Below are positions 1 through 8,909 of a stretch of 64,000 bases of DNA, piece after piece. Position numbers and translations under genes: made by a program. The first letter of the stretch is position 1, and every line of letters starts with the position of its first letter. A model generated the notes under the pieces. It was not told where the DNA came from and did not search any database. It worked only from the letters and a program-made list of their open reading frames with translations. Source of the stretch: an uncultured Nitrospiraceae bacterium (GTDB lineage: Bacteria; Nitrospirota; Thermodesulfovibrionia; Thermodesulfovibrionales; Dissulfurispiraceae); NCBI GenBank assembly GCA_903822005.1, contig CAIJNL010000005.1, forward strand, positions 20,167 through 84,166, in the 5' to 3' direction.

Positions 1-241
1 CCTTTTTCCCTTTTGGAGCGTGAAAAACGCAGTAAGCATTCCCTTCGCCATCTCTATAATCAACAAGAGGGACACTTGCACACCATTTGTATTTATCATT
101 CTTGCAACAGCGCAATGCATTCTCCTCTGCCTTATTGCATTTATCTATAAGAGTATTCCATATTTGGCGGCATAAATCAATTAATTCTGCGGTCGAAAAG
201 AGCACTGGAAAAGGCACTGTGAGAGCATTCTTAAAATCCAA
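1..241 (-). CDS. Cys-rich protein fragment, runs off left edge
   Basis: An open frame on the minus strand begins after an in-frame stop just upstream of a TTG at 241 and stays open to the window edge, giving about 80 residues. It is rich in Cys, Lys and Asn (LRCCKNDKYKWCA) and contains YCVFHAPKGKK. That resembles the Cys-X-Phe-His segment near the N-terminus of some pentapeptide-repeat or zinc-binding proteins. No ribosome site is clear and the true start could be a downstream GTG. The frame is truncated by the window edge, so the family is a guess. Confidence 0.4.
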   Translation of the reverse strand, partial: MDFKNALTVPFPVLFSTAELIDLCRQIWNTLIDKCNKAEENALRCCKNDKYKWCASVPLVDYRDGEGNAYCVFHAPKGKK

Positions 242-580
242 TTAAATAAAAGACAATTATTGTTGCATTGAATACAAGAATGTACAAGAATGGGGTCAAG
301 TCTTGCAATACCATATTCCCATGCCCCCCCTAACTCTACAGCAAAAAACACAAAAGCCGAACCTACAAAGGACGGTTTCCCTTTGCCGACCCGGCCAATC
401 CATTGAACCTTCTGCCCCCCTCCCAGAAGCATCCAGCCGTCTCTTCTACAATAAATAAAGCACTACAAATGGCGCAATAACGTCATCATGTCACGCTCAA
501 ATGCGTCAAGAAAATAATGTTTGAACAAAAAAACAGGATTGTTGAGCTGTCGGGCGCGTTGCTGTTTAAATCAATCTGCT
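242..580. other. Stretch with no convincing gene
   Basis: An 83-codon frame crosses 181-432 on the minus strand but has no recognisable domain and no ribosome site, and it overlaps the better fragment at the left edge. Around 293-312 lies GGGGTCAAGTCTTGCAATA, which resembles sequence often found beside IS200-like/REP-associated transposases, but no transposase is visible. Nothing else stands out. Confidence 0.4.
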
Positions 581-808
581 CTACTCTACATCTGTCTCTT
601 CCCTTATCACTCTCTCCGCCAGTTCCTTGTCTTCATCCCTGACAAGGATCTTAATCTCGCCCATCTTGCCGACATTGACAGGATAAGGACCGACCTTTGA
701 TGATCTGAGGACAACGGGTATGTCACCACTTTCGAGCAGGTCTTTTATGATCTCTGCCTCCATTGTGTCGTACGTAACAAGGACTACCGACCAGGGCTCA
801 TCTTTCAC
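581..808 (-). CDS. DUF2007 putative signal-transducing protein
   Basis: This 75-residue protein starts at a GTG with AAGGAG five bases upstream. The pattern WSVVLVTYDTMEAEIIKDLL, followed by a short beta-rich core ending ILVRDEDKELAERVI, matches the DUF2007 family. Those are small ferredoxin-fold-like proteins that Pfam describes as putative prokaryotic signal transducers, with no established ligand. It lies about 200 bases downstream of the FSA-type aldolase gene on the same strand and may be the last cistron of that run. Family assignment is fairly firm; function is unknown. Confidence 0.75.
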   Translation of the reverse strand: MKDEPWSVVLVTYDTMEAEIIKDLLESGDIPVVLRSSKVGPYPVNVGKMGEIKILVRDEDKELAERVIREETDVE

Positions 809-1009
809 AGGGACTCCTTGTAATGATGATGTATGAGGTATTCAGGCTTTCGGCAAAAGAGACCAGAAAACAGGCAATATAATTCCTCTCTGTTTAGTGT
901 GCATCTTCGTTTTTTCCAACTGCCAACGCCAAATAACCGGGCCTTTTTGCCTCAAGCCTTAACACCTCATACATCCGGAAAGGGCCGCGCACTCAGGCCC
1001 CTGAAACAA

Positions 1010-1660
1010 CTATTTACCAGCTTTTACCTTTTCATAGTCCTGCAGAAACTTCTGGAGTCCGATATCTGTAAGCGGATGCTTTATAAGCTGTCCAATAACG
1101 CTATAGGGAATTGTCGCAATGTCAGCTCCTATCAGGGCCGCGTCTATTACATGCAGCGGGTTCCTGATGCTGGCCACAATAACCTGCGTCTCGAAATCAT
1201 AATTCTCATAGATGGTCATGATGTCAGAAACTATGTCCATGCCTATATGGCTTATGTCGTCGAGTCTGCCCACAAATGGGCTTACATAAGTCGCGCCCGC
1301 CTTTGCTGCAAGCAATGCCTGGTTAGGCGAAAAGATCAAAGTGACGTTGGTCTTGATCCCCGCGGTAAAGAGCCGTTTGACTGCCTTCAGCCCTTCTTCG
1401 ATCATGGGTATCTTTACAACAATATTTTCATGAAGCTTTGCAAGGGCTTCCCCTTCTTTGACCATTTCGTCCGCTGTAATGCTTACGACCTCAGCGCTTA
1501 TCGGTCCGTCGACTATCGCGCATATTTCCTTGAAGATGGTCACAGGGTCTTTCTTTTCCTTAGAAAGAAGCGAGGGATTAGTGGTGACCCCGTCAATTAC
1601 ACCAAGTTCCCATGCCTTTTTGATCTCTTCGATGTTTGCAGTATCAATAAAGAATCTCAT
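1010..1660 (-). CDS. fsa: Fructose-6-phosphate aldolase / small transaldolase
   Basis: The 216-residue protein has the length of the small TalC/FSA class. It opens [16 protein letters not shown] and contains DGVTTNPSL. The Schiff-base lysine is Lys83 in NIVVKIPM, and the active-site strands continue with NVTLIFS and [11 protein letters not shown]. These enzymes are cytosolic class I aldolases that either split fructose 6-phosphate or transfer a dihydroxyacetone unit in the pentose phosphate pathway; sequence alone does not separate the two activities. The start is secure, with GGGAGG six bases before ATG. It follows the GlcF-like gene by 93 bases and could be co-transcribed. Confidence 0.9.
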   Translation of the reverse strand: MRFFIDTANIEEIKKAWELGVIDGVTTNPSLLSKEKKDPVTIFKEICAIVDGPISAEVVSITADEMVKEGEALAKLHENIVVKIPMIEEGLKAVKRLFTAGIKTNVTLIFSPNQALLAAKAGATYVSPFVGRLDDISHIGMDIVSDIMTIYENYDFETQVIVASIRNPLHVIDAALIGADIATIPYSVIGQLIKHPLTDIGLQKFLQDYEKVKAGK

Positions 1661-1753
1661 TTTATCCTCCCGAGTTTATTTGATATTCCGGAACGGTCCG
1701 GCTTTGGCCGGCATTACGGTTCCCGTGACGCGATGCTGAGCCGACATATTTAC

Positions 1754-2953
1754 TCAGTTCCTCTCTTTTCCGATGCCTGCGGCTATTAATTCTATTATAT
1801 GTTTTATCGGCCTCTCTTTGAAGCTTCCTGAGAGCTGAAGAACACAATTGGGACAGGAAGTAACAATCATGTCAGCACCTTCAAAGGCCGCAACTCTTTT
1901 TTCCCTGATTGCGCCCGATACATCATCGTGCAGTAGTCTAACAACACCGCCTAAGCCACAGCAACCCCCTTCAGCGGGTTCTTCGAAATTTACTCCCAGC
2001 GCGCGCAGTACCTTGCGGGGTTCTTCGACCGAGCCGAGATAGTTGACTGTATGGCAGGGATCGTGATAAAAGACCCTGCCCGAATTTTTCGGAACGGGCT
2101 TTATGGCACCGATCAGCGACGAATCGCATATGAATTTCGATATGTCCGCTGCATTCATTATCCCTTCCCCGATGAGCCCGGGATAAATGTCCCTGATAAA
2201 GTGAGCGCAGGTCGGGCAGAGGCTTATGACAGCATCGACCTTGAGCTGTTTGAAGGCATTGATGTTTTTTCTTGCCAGGAAAGCGGCCTCGTCTCTTAGT
2301 CCCATGCTCAGCAGCGGGGCCCCGCAGCAGACCTCGCCCTTTGGAAGTACTACCTCAAAGTCCATGGCATTCAGGGCGTGAATAAACGAGCCCCCCATTG
2401 AAGGATATAAGAAATCTACAGTGCAGCCGACAAACAGGGCGACCCTTCCCCTTGGTTCCGGCACCTTGAATACCGAAACATCTTTTCTGAGCCTGTCGTC
2501 AGGCAGCTTCAGTTTCAGTTCTCTCATGGTACTGAAAGGTTTGATGCTGCCAAGTGCCGTAAGCAGGCCGGCCTGCTCAAGAAACTGGATTGCCTTGTAC
2601 GCAAGGACCGGATTGCTGAAGGCATATTTTATGGCGGCCCTGTACAGCCGGTGTTTTTTCCATTTCAGCGCGAGCCTTCTGCGGGCCTCATAAACAGCCC
2701 CTGTAACCGATATGCCGCGCGGGCAGTTCGCGTCACAATAGCCGCAGAGCAGGCATGTATATATGCGGTCATCCAGGAGATCAGACGGATCAATATCATC
2801 AGAAAGAAACCTTTCCGCCAGTTCCGCCCTGCCGCGTGCGCTCATCCCCTCATTCGCAAACTCTATATGTGTCGGGCAGAGGGCCTTGCAATTGCCGCAT
2901 TTGACGCAGTTATTCAGGTCGGAGGAGAGGGATGCGGGAAGCGCTCTATTCAT
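1754..2953 (-). CDS. glcF: GlcF-like Fe-S oxidoreductase subunit
   Basis: This 399-residue soluble protein has two N-terminal [4Fe-4S] motifs (CVKCGNCKALCP and CLLCGYCDANCP). They are followed by two CCG domains with CCGAPLL, DPCHTVNYLG, CCGLGG and TSCPNC. That layout is the iron-sulfur subunit of glycolate oxidase and the related lactate oxidation complexes, which pass electrons from a FAD subunit (GlcD type) to the quinone pool or another carrier. No GlcD partner is visible nearby, so the substrate could be glycolate, lactate or another hydroxyacid. The ATG lies inside the end of larE, an 8-base overlap that points to translational coupling. Confidence 0.8.
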   Translation of the reverse strand: MNRALPASLSSDLNNCVKCGNCKALCPTHIEFANEGMSARGRAELAERFLSDDIDPSDLLDDRIYTCLLCGYCDANCPRGISVTGAVYEARRRLALKWKKHRLYRAAIKYAFSNPVLAYKAIQFLEQAGLLTALGSIKPFSTMRELKLKLPDDRLRKDVSVFKVPEPRGRVALFVGCTVDFLYPSMGGSFIHALNAMDFEVVLPKGEVCCGAPLLSMGLRDEAAFLARKNINAFKQLKVDAVISLCPTCAHFIRDIYPGLIGEGIMNAADISKFICDSSLIGAIKPVPKNSGRVFYHDPCHTVNYLGSVEEPRKVLRALGVNFEEPAEGGCCGLGGVVRLLHDDVSGAIREKRVAAFEGADMIVTSCPNCVLQLSGSFKERPIKHIIELIAAGIGKERN

Positions 2954-3761
2954 TCAGGTTGCCGCTGCGAAAACCTTCTATGTCCACGGTTATATATTTA
3001 AAGCCGAGTTCCCTGAAGCGCAGCGCTATTTTTGCCCTGGTCTCTGTTTCCATCAGTCTGTCCAGATCGGTCCTGGGGACCTCAATCCTGGCGAGATCAT
3101 TGTTATGATTCCTGACGCGCAGTTCCTCGAACCCCAGGCTTTTCAGGAATGACTCCGCATCCTCGACCCGCCTGAGGCCGTCCTTTGTTATCTGCATCCC
3201 GTATGGGAAACGGGATGAGAGGCATGGAGAAGCAGGACGGGACCATGTCGGAAGCCCGAGGCTTTTTGAGAGCTGCCTGATCTCCTGCTTTGTCAGGCCG
3301 GCATCTATCAGTGGGCTTTTTACTCCATGCTTGGCAGCTGCCCTTCGTCCGGGTCTGAAGTCCGAGAGATCATCGGCATTATTGCCATCGAGAACCACCG
3401 CATAGCCCTCCTCCCCGGCAATTCTGAAGAGCTTGCTGAAGAGTTCATCCTTGCAATAGAAACAGCGTTCTTTCGGATTTTTAGCGAATTCGGGATTATC
3501 GAGTTCTGATGTGACGAGTTCCCTGAAAGGCACGCCTAAGTGGGCCGCCATCTCCTGCGCGCATTTAAGATCGCTCTTCGGCATGGTCTCGGAGACGGCC
3601 GTAACGGCGATCATCCTTACACCTGAATCCTTCAGCGCCTTCAGGAGAAAGGTACTGTCAACTCCGCCCGAGAAGGCGAGCAGCACAGAGTCCATCCCTT
3701 TCAGGATTTCGAGCAGTTTATTGTATTTTTCGTCTATCGGCATGACATTGGCAGGTTTCAC
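2946..3761 (-). CDS. larE: LarE, ATP-dependent sacrificial sulfur transferase
   Basis: The 271-residue protein has the PP-loop SGGVDS at residues 31-36 and the SPCLSSRFPYG motif whose Cys180 is the sulfur donor in cysteine-type LarE. In characterised systems LarE adenylates and thiolates a carboxylated nicotinate dinucleotide made by LarB, and LarC then inserts nickel to give the cofactor of lactate racemase LarA. No larA, larB or larC is present here. The start is GTG at 3761 with GGAG nine bases upstream. It sits 48 bases after the RNase G gene and overlaps glcF, so it belongs to one transcription run. The overlap with a hydroxyacid oxidase subunit gene is suggestive of lactate metabolism. 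Confidence 0.85.
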   Translation of the reverse strand: MKPANVMPIDEKYNKLLEILKGMDSVLLAFSGGVDSTFLLKALKDSGVRMIAVTAVSETMPKSDLKCAQEMAAHLGVPFRELVTSELDNPEFAKNPKERCFYCKDELFSKLFRIAGEEGYAVVLDGNNADDLSDFRPGRRAAAKHGVKSPLIDAGLTKQEIRQLSKSLGLPTWSRPASPCLSSRFPYGMQITKDGLRRVEDAESFLKSLGFEELRVRNHNNDLARIEVPRTDLDRLMETETRAKIALRFRELGFKYITVDIEGFRSGNLNE

Positions 3762-3809
3762 TTGATTACGCTCCGTATCTTATAAATTCAATCCCGTTTA
3801 AGGGGAGTC

Positions 3810-5318
3810 CTAAAGGACCGTTATCTCGTAATGCTCCTGATGAAACTTGAGGTCTTCCTTGACTATAAGTTTGATCCCGAAGATATCTTCGGTCTCTTCG
3901 ATAGTATGGCGCTCTTCTTCAGCAAGCAGTTCAGCCACAGCCGGGTTGGCCGTTATCACCGCCACTTTAGTGCGAGGCAGGCTCATCCTCCTCAGCTTTC
4001 TGAATATCTCGTATGCCACGGTTCGCGCGGATTTGACAAAACCTTTTCCTTCGCAATACGGGCATTGTTCGCAAAGCACCCGGCCCAGGCTCTCCCTGAC
4101 CCGTTTTCTCGTCATCTGTATGATGCCGAGTTCGGAAATATTGTATATAGTGCTCTTGGCCCTGTCTTTCTTCATTATCTCGACCATGGCGTTGAAGACC
4201 TTGTCCCGGTTCTCGATTTTTTCCATGTCTATGAAGTCCATGATGATGATCCCGCCGAGATTTCTGAGCCGCACCTGATAGGCGGTCTCTTTGACAGCCT
4301 CCAGATTCGTTTTGAGGATAGTATCTTCGAGGTTCTCCTTGCCGACGAACTTGCCGGTGTTCACATCAATTACCGTCATGGCCTCGGTCTGGTCTATGAT
4401 GATGTACCCGCCTGACTTCAGCCAGACCTTTCTTTCGAGGGCCCTCGCCACATCATGCTCAATCGCAAAGGCATCGAAGATCGGCTCGCGTCCGTCGTAT
4501 AGCTCTATCCTGCTCATAAGTCTCGGGAAATAGGTACTGACGAAATCGCAGAGGCGCTCGTAATCCTCATAGGAGTCTATTACCAACCTTTCTACATCCT
4601 GGCTCATGAAGTCCCTTATGGACCTCGATACCAGGTTGAGGTCGCTGTATATGAGCGCCGGGGCCGATGCCTTGTCCTTTTTCGCCTGCGTGCTTTCCCA
4701 CAGATGCAGAAGGAACTCGAGGTCGCGCTTTATCTCCTCATCAGTCGCATCTTCGCTGGCGGTCCTCATGATGAGACCGTAACCCTTTGGTCTTATTTCA
4801 GCCGCGATATCCTTAAGCCGGTTCCTGGTCTCTTCGCTCTCGATCCTGCGCGATATCCCGACATGGTCGACATTAGGCATTATGACCAGATATCTGCCGG
4901 GCAGGGTAACGTAAGAAGTTACACGCGCCCCTTTTGTGCCCATGGGGTCTTTGGCGACCTGCACAAATATTTCCTGGCCTTCCTGCAGCAGCTCCTCGAT
5001 AGGCAGGGTCTTGAGCGCCTCGGGCTGAAGGGTCGGATTGTCTGGGTCCCCGTTGTTGGCTTCAAGAAACGGAGCATAATAGTCTTCCAGATTGGGCATG
5101 ATGTCTGACACATAAAGAAAGGCGGCCTTTTCGAGCCCGATATCGATGAATGAAGACTGCATGCCCGGAAGGATCTTCAATACCTTGCCCTTGTAAACAT
5201 TGCCGACAAGGCTGGAATCCTTATTGCGTTCTATATATATTTCGACGACCTGGCCGCTTTCGAGCAGCGCTACCCTGCTTTCTTCCCTGGTCACATTTAT
5301 TATGAGTTCACTGATCAC
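3810..5318 (-). CDS. rng: Ribonuclease G/E family endoribonuclease
   Basis: This is an RNase E/G catalytic protein of about 502 residues, close to the usual RNase G length and without the long degradosome tail of RNase E. An S1-like RNA-binding domain with an acidic insert (GNVYKGKVLKILPGMQSSF) is followed by the DNase-I-like core. The metal-binding aspartates lie in TVIDVNTGKF and IIIMDFIDM. A C-terminal CPYC zinc link (CEQCPYCEGKG) supports dimerisation. I place the start at GTG 5318, not the ATG fifteen bases upstream: GGAGGAG lies six bases before it, GTG overlaps the upstream stop as GTGA, and the resulting N-terminus matches the family. It processes 16S rRNA and turns over mRNA. Confidence 0.93.
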   Translation of the reverse strand: MISELIINVTREESRVALLESGQVVEIYIERNKDSSLVGNVYKGKVLKILPGMQSSFIDIGLEKAAFLYVSDIMPNLEDYYAPFLEANNGDPDNPTLQPEALKTLPIEELLQEGQEIFVQVAKDPMGTKGARVTSYVTLPGRYLVIMPNVDHVGISRRIESEETRNRLKDIAAEIRPKGYGLIMRTASEDATDEEIKRDLEFLLHLWESTQAKKDKASAPALIYSDLNLVSRSIRDFMSQDVERLVIDSYEDYERLCDFVSTYFPRLMSRIELYDGREPIFDAFAIEHDVARALERKVWLKSGGYIIIDQTEAMTVIDVNTGKFVGKENLEDTILKTNLEAVKETAYQVRLRNLGGIIIMDFIDMEKIENRDKVFNAMVEIMKKDRAKSTIYNISELGIIQMTRKRVRESLGRVLCEQCPYCEGKGFVKSARTVAYEIFRKLRRMSLPRTKVAVITANPAVAELLAEEERHTIEETEDIFGIKLIVKEDLKFHQEHYEITVL

Positions 5319-7831
5319 AGCGGTCTCCTCCATCCATCTTTCCAGCCGTACATGCCAGTGCGAATTATCTCAAGGCTTTCCATCTTTTTCCCGAGCAGGG
5401 CCAGGGAGATCTCCCCAATCCTGACCCGGACGCTCTCTGTTTCCTTCAATATCAGACGCCATGCCCATGCAAGCTCCAGGTCCGTAACCGCACGGAGCGC
5501 CCCATCGCCAAGCTCTACCCTCTCTATCGACTCTATACATGGAGAGATGTCTGTCTCTTTCCCGTCGCGCATAACTATAATCGGCTTGCCCGGGTCCTGC
5601 GGGACCGGCACTGAGAAGTCCGCCTCGTCCGCTTCAGCCGGAACAGGGCAGCAGACTAAAAACTCATACCTGCTGACAAATCCGGTCAGGGAAGGGTCAG
5701 CAGCCGGTATAACCTGCATGTCACTGATCCTGATACCGTCCGGCAGTGTGCCATTCAAGAGTGTACTATATAATTGTACATCAAAGGGGGCAAAGACCTC
5801 CATGTCGAAAAACTCGGAAGTACCGGCAACCCCGACATTTAGGGGCGGGCCGAAAGAGACCTCCGGGTTCGGATGGAACCCTTTTGTATAGTCAACCGGC
5901 ACCCCGGCCCTTCTCAGTGCCCTCGTAACTGTCGTGATCAGTTCGAGGTGGGAGAGATAGCGGAGCATGCCTGTCTTGGAAAAACAGGACCTAATGCGAA
6001 GCTTAGGCCTGAGTTGCGGCTTGACCTGAGCTGCTGCATTCGAAGCCGCATCAGAAGGTGCGCACTCAGCGGTGATCGCGGAGACTTCCTTAACACGGCA
6101 TTCTAATCCGCATGAGGAGCAGGTCTTGTTGCAGCCCGGGGTCATTGTTTCATCAACAGCTTTTGTATATTCCCTGAAAAGGAAATCCCTGCTAACCCCG
6201 ATGTCAATATTGTCCCATGGAACCTTGTCATTCTGCTCAAAACGTCTCTCGGCATAACCGGCCCCGTCAATGCCCGTTCTTTCCATGGCTTGCTGCCATT
6301 TGTCGAAGTTAAAGAACTCTGACCATCCGTCGAGCCTGCAGCCACCGCGCCACGCTTCCTCAATCAGTCCGGCGAGTCGTTCATCGCCGCGCGCAAATAC
6401 CGCCTCGAGAAAACTCATGCGCTCGTCATGCCCCTTGTATTTGAACTTTTTGGTGCGCATCATCTGCCGCAGATAGCCGAGTTTCTGCCGCATCTCATCA
6501 AGGCTTATCTGCCCCTGCCATTGAAAGGGAGTATGGGGTTTGGGAATGAAAGGCGAGACCGTTATGTTTATGTTCACGAATTTTCCGCTGTTCTTTTTTG
6601 CTATCCTGAGCGCCCTCATCGCCATCTCGCTTATCGCGCTGATGTCCTCATCGCGTTCTGTGGGCAGCCCGATCATGAAATAGAGCTTCAGGGTGAGCCA
6701 TCCCTCTTCGAAAAGCGCGATCAGCGCCTTCTCATAATCCTCGTCGGTAAAGTCCTTGTTGATCACGCGGCGCAGTCTTTCGGTTGCCGCCTCGGGCGCC
6801 ATCGTGAAGCCAGTCTTGCGCACGGACCGGATCTCTTTCAGCACGTCCCTGCTTACAGAGCCGACGCGCAGGGAAGGCAGCGAGACAGCGGTCCTCGACT
6901 GTCCGAAGGAGCGGTTAAAGCCCCTGATGAGCGGGAGCAGGCAGCTGTAATCACCCGTGCTCAGAGACGAGAAGGATATCTCATCATAGCCGGTATTGTT
7001 GATCGCATTGCGTGCGATCTTCAGCACATTTTCGGGGCTTCTCTCTCTTGCAGGCCTGTATATCATGCCCGCCTGGCAGAACCTGCAGCCCATTGAACAG
7101 CCCCTGGCAACCTCTATGTTTACCCTGTCATGAACAATAGACGCGTAAGGGACTATCTGCTTTTCAGGGAAGGGGCTGGAATCAAGATCTGCGATAAATC
7201 TTCTTTTAATCTTAGTTGAATTGCCGTGTATGTGCGGCACAAAAAAACCGTCAATATTCGAGATGGCCCGCAAAATGCTCTCGCGGCCTTCACCGTTTGC
7301 CTTTGCCTGCCTAACTGCGTCAAGCATTTCAACGACTGCCTCTTCCCCCTCTCCTATCAGAAAAGCGTCAATAAAGGGTGACATCGGCGCCGGGTTTACT
7401 GTTGAGGGGCCTCCCGCGATGATTATCGGAAGGTTATTTTTTGATTCTAATCTTTCTGATGTCCTGAAAGGGATGCCGCCAAGGTCGAGCATGTCCAGGA
7501 CGGTAGTATACGAGAGTTCATACTGCAGGCTGAAGCCGACAATATCAAAATCGCGAAGCGGCCTCTTTGTTTCGAGAGATGCGAGCAGCATATCATGCGC
7601 CTTCATATATTCCCTGAGATCAGACCAGGGAGCGAAGGCGCGTTCAGCCGCGGCAAAGGGCAGGTTGTTGACGATATCGTAAAGGATGCGCAGCCCGAGA
7701 TGGGACATGCCGACCTCATAAGTATCCGGAAATGCGAGGGCAATCCTTACATCTACGGGGCCGGGCTTGGGCCTTGCATTGAATTCACTGTCTATATAGC
7801 GGGTCGGTCTCTGAAAGAGCGCAAAGTTCAT
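5315..7831 (-). CDS. TIGR03960 radical SAM protein fused to DUF2344
   Basis: From the ATG at 7831 the protein is 838 residues. An N-terminal B12-binding-like domain precedes a radical SAM core with CSMGCRFCQAG (Cys245, 249 and 252). The C-terminal part (from LRIRSCFSKTGMLRYLSHLE) is the DUF2344/TIGR03936 domain, which in other genomes is a separate gene. The substrate is not established. Association with RNase G and ribosomal protein genes in many genomes hints at an RNA or ribosome modification, which is inference. Upstream in-frame codons exist, but conserved similarity begins at MNFALFQRPTRYIDSE, so I use that start. Its stop overlaps the rng start by GTGA. Confidence 0.88.
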   Translation of the reverse strand: MNFALFQRPTRYIDSEFNARPKPGPVDVRIALAFPDTYEVGMSHLGLRILYDIVNNLPFAAAERAFAPWSDLREYMKAHDMLLASLETKRPLRDFDIVGFSLQYELSYTTVLDMLDLGGIPFRTSERLESKNNLPIIIAGGPSTVNPAPMSPFIDAFLIGEGEEAVVEMLDAVRQAKANGEGRESILRAISNIDGFFVPHIHGNSTKIKRRFIADLDSSPFPEKQIVPYASIVHDRVNIEVARGCSMGCRFCQAGMIYRPARERSPENVLKIARNAINNTGYDEISFSSLSTGDYSCLLPLIRGFNRSFGQSRTAVSLPSLRVGSVSRDVLKEIRSVRKTGFTMAPEAATERLRRVINKDFTDEDYEKALIALFEEGWLTLKLYFMIGLPTERDEDISAISEMAMRALRIAKKNSGKFVNINITVSPFIPKPHTPFQWQGQISLDEMRQKLGYLRQMMRTKKFKYKGHDERMSFLEAVFARGDERLAGLIEEAWRGGCRLDGWSEFFNFDKWQQAMERTGIDGAGYAERRFEQNDKVPWDNIDIGVSRDFLFREYTKAVDETMTPGCNKTCSSCGLECRVKEVSAITAECAPSDAASNAAAQVKPQLRPKLRIRSCFSKTGMLRYLSHLELITTVTRALRRAGVPVDYTKGFHPNPEVSFGPPLNVGVAGTSEFFDMEVFAPFDVQLYSTLLNGTLPDGIRISDMQVIPAADPSLTGFVSRYEFLVCCPVPAEADEADFSVPVPQDPGKPIIVMRDGKETDISPCIESIERVELGDGALRAVTDLELAWAWRLILKETESVRVRIGEISLALLGKKMESLEIIRTGMYGWKDGWRRPL

Positions 7832-7834
7832 CCT

Positions 7835-7876
7835 TATAAAATAACATCCATTTGCAGGAATGGGCAAGGAAAAGGG
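7835..7876. repeat. 42-bp direct repeat, left copy
   Basis: The sequence beginning TATAAAATAACATCCA and ending GGCAAGGAAAAGGG recurs at 8745-8786 in the same orientation with one mismatch (T at 7851 versus G at 8761). The two copies flank the TauE/SafE gene. This copy lies just upstream of the TIGR03960 start on the minus strand. Confidence 0.85.
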
Positions 7877-7901
7877 AAGGGGGCGGCAGAGGTTCCCGGG
7901 A

Positions 7902-8678
7902 CTAAAATTCAAACCAGCCCATGGTATAGGCATATTTAGCGAGCATGCAGAGACACATGACAACAACAATAACTCTCAGGTATTTCGGATTTATTCTGAA
8001 CAGGCATAGCGAACCGGCCCACGCACCGGCGAACTGTCCAATCATCATTACTATGCCGATAAGCCAGACTATCTTGCCCGCGATCAGAAAGACAATGAAA
8101 GAAGCGATGTTCGTGGAAAAATTGAGGGTTTTGGCAATGGCGGTAGCGTCGATCAGGCCCTGGCCTCTTAATGATACCCCGGCCACGGCGAAAAATGATC
8201 CGGCCCCGGGACCAAATACTCCATCATACAACCCTATAAAAGGCACAACGGTTTTTCGATAAAGGCTGTTGGATATCCGCGGCGTAGATACTCCCTCATG
8301 CGGCTGCGGGGCGAACAGAAAATATAATGCTATCAACAGCAGGACAGCCGGTATAACAAAGTTCAATGCCTTGGTATTAATGAACTGAACAGCGATGGTG
8401 CCTGCAAGAGAACCAATAAATGCGGACAACATCAGATATTTGACTTTGTGCCAAATGACCTTTCCGGTCTTAAGCATCACAAAGGTTGCAGTCGCAGTAC
8501 CCATTGCTCCCTGCAATTTGTTGGTCCCCAGAGCTGTAAGGGGCGGCAGCCCGCTTAATATTAAAGCGGGCAGAGTAAGGAGGCCTCCGCCGCCTGCCAG
8601 GGTATCAATAAATCCTGCAGCAAAGGCGACAAAGAACAAAAATAATATTACTTCCATTGTGAGGTCGGCGATTTCCAT
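7902..8678 (-). CDS. TauE/SafE (YfcA-type) anion exporter family protein
   Basis: The 258-residue protein is an integral membrane protein with about eight hydrophobic segments. The signature GFIDTLAGGGGLLTLPALILSG near residues 22-42 and TNKLQGAMGTATATF are typical of the YfcA branch of the TauE/SafE family. Members are proposed to export sulfite, sulfoacetate or related organosulfur anions across the inner membrane; the substrate cannot be read from sequence. The start has no strong ribosome site, and ATG 8660 is a possible alternative. The gene stands alone, bracketed by the two copies of a 42-bp direct repeat. Confidence 0.85.
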   Translation of the reverse strand: MEIADLTMEVILFLFFVAFAAGFIDTLAGGGGLLTLPALILSGLPPLTALGTNKLQGAMGTATATFVMLKTGKVIWHKVKYLMLSAFIGSLAGTIAVQFINTKALNFVIPAVLLLIALYFLFAPQPHEGVSTPRISNSLYRKTVVPFIGLYDGVFGPGAGSFFAVAGVSLRGQGLIDATAIAKTLNFSTNIASFIVFLIAGKIVWLIGIVMMIGQFAGAWAGSLCLFRINPKYLRVIVVVMCLCMLAKYAYTMGWFEF

Positions 8679-8744
8679 GGGAATAATAACCTATGCTTTC
8701 GATATTGAAAATTCGGAATGTTATTCTTTCCGCAACTCGAATCT

Positions 8745-8786
8745 ATATAAAATAACATCCAGTTGCAGGAATGGGCAAGGAAAAGG
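8745..8786. repeat. 42-bp direct repeat, right copy
   Basis: This is the second copy of the element at 7835-7876, 41 of 42 bases identical and in the same orientation. It sits in the intergenic space between the TauE gene start and hicB. Similarity ends sharply on both sides. Confidence 0.85.
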
Positions 8787-8875
8787 GCGGGTAACGCGAG
8801 AAGCTTTACTGGGCAAATGCCTTGATCATAGGGTGCGTCAGGAAAGCGGAAGACGGCGGGGGTATATGAGATAAG

Positions 8876-8884
8876 TGGTATAAT
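8876..8884 (+). promoter_or_regulatory. Extended -10 promoter for hicB
   Basis: TGGTATAAT is a perfect -10 hexamer with the upstream TG of an extended -10 element, about 25 bases before the hicB start codon. No good -35 hexamer is visible, as is normal for extended -10 promoters. Confidence 0.55.
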
Positions 8885-8909
8885 AAAGGTTAAGAAAGGA
8901 GGAAATTAT

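Noticed and set aside
833..1789. 318-codon plus-strand frame over the aldolase gene
   Set aside because: It lies antisense to a clear FSA/transaldolase gene, has no recognisable domain and no ribosome site.
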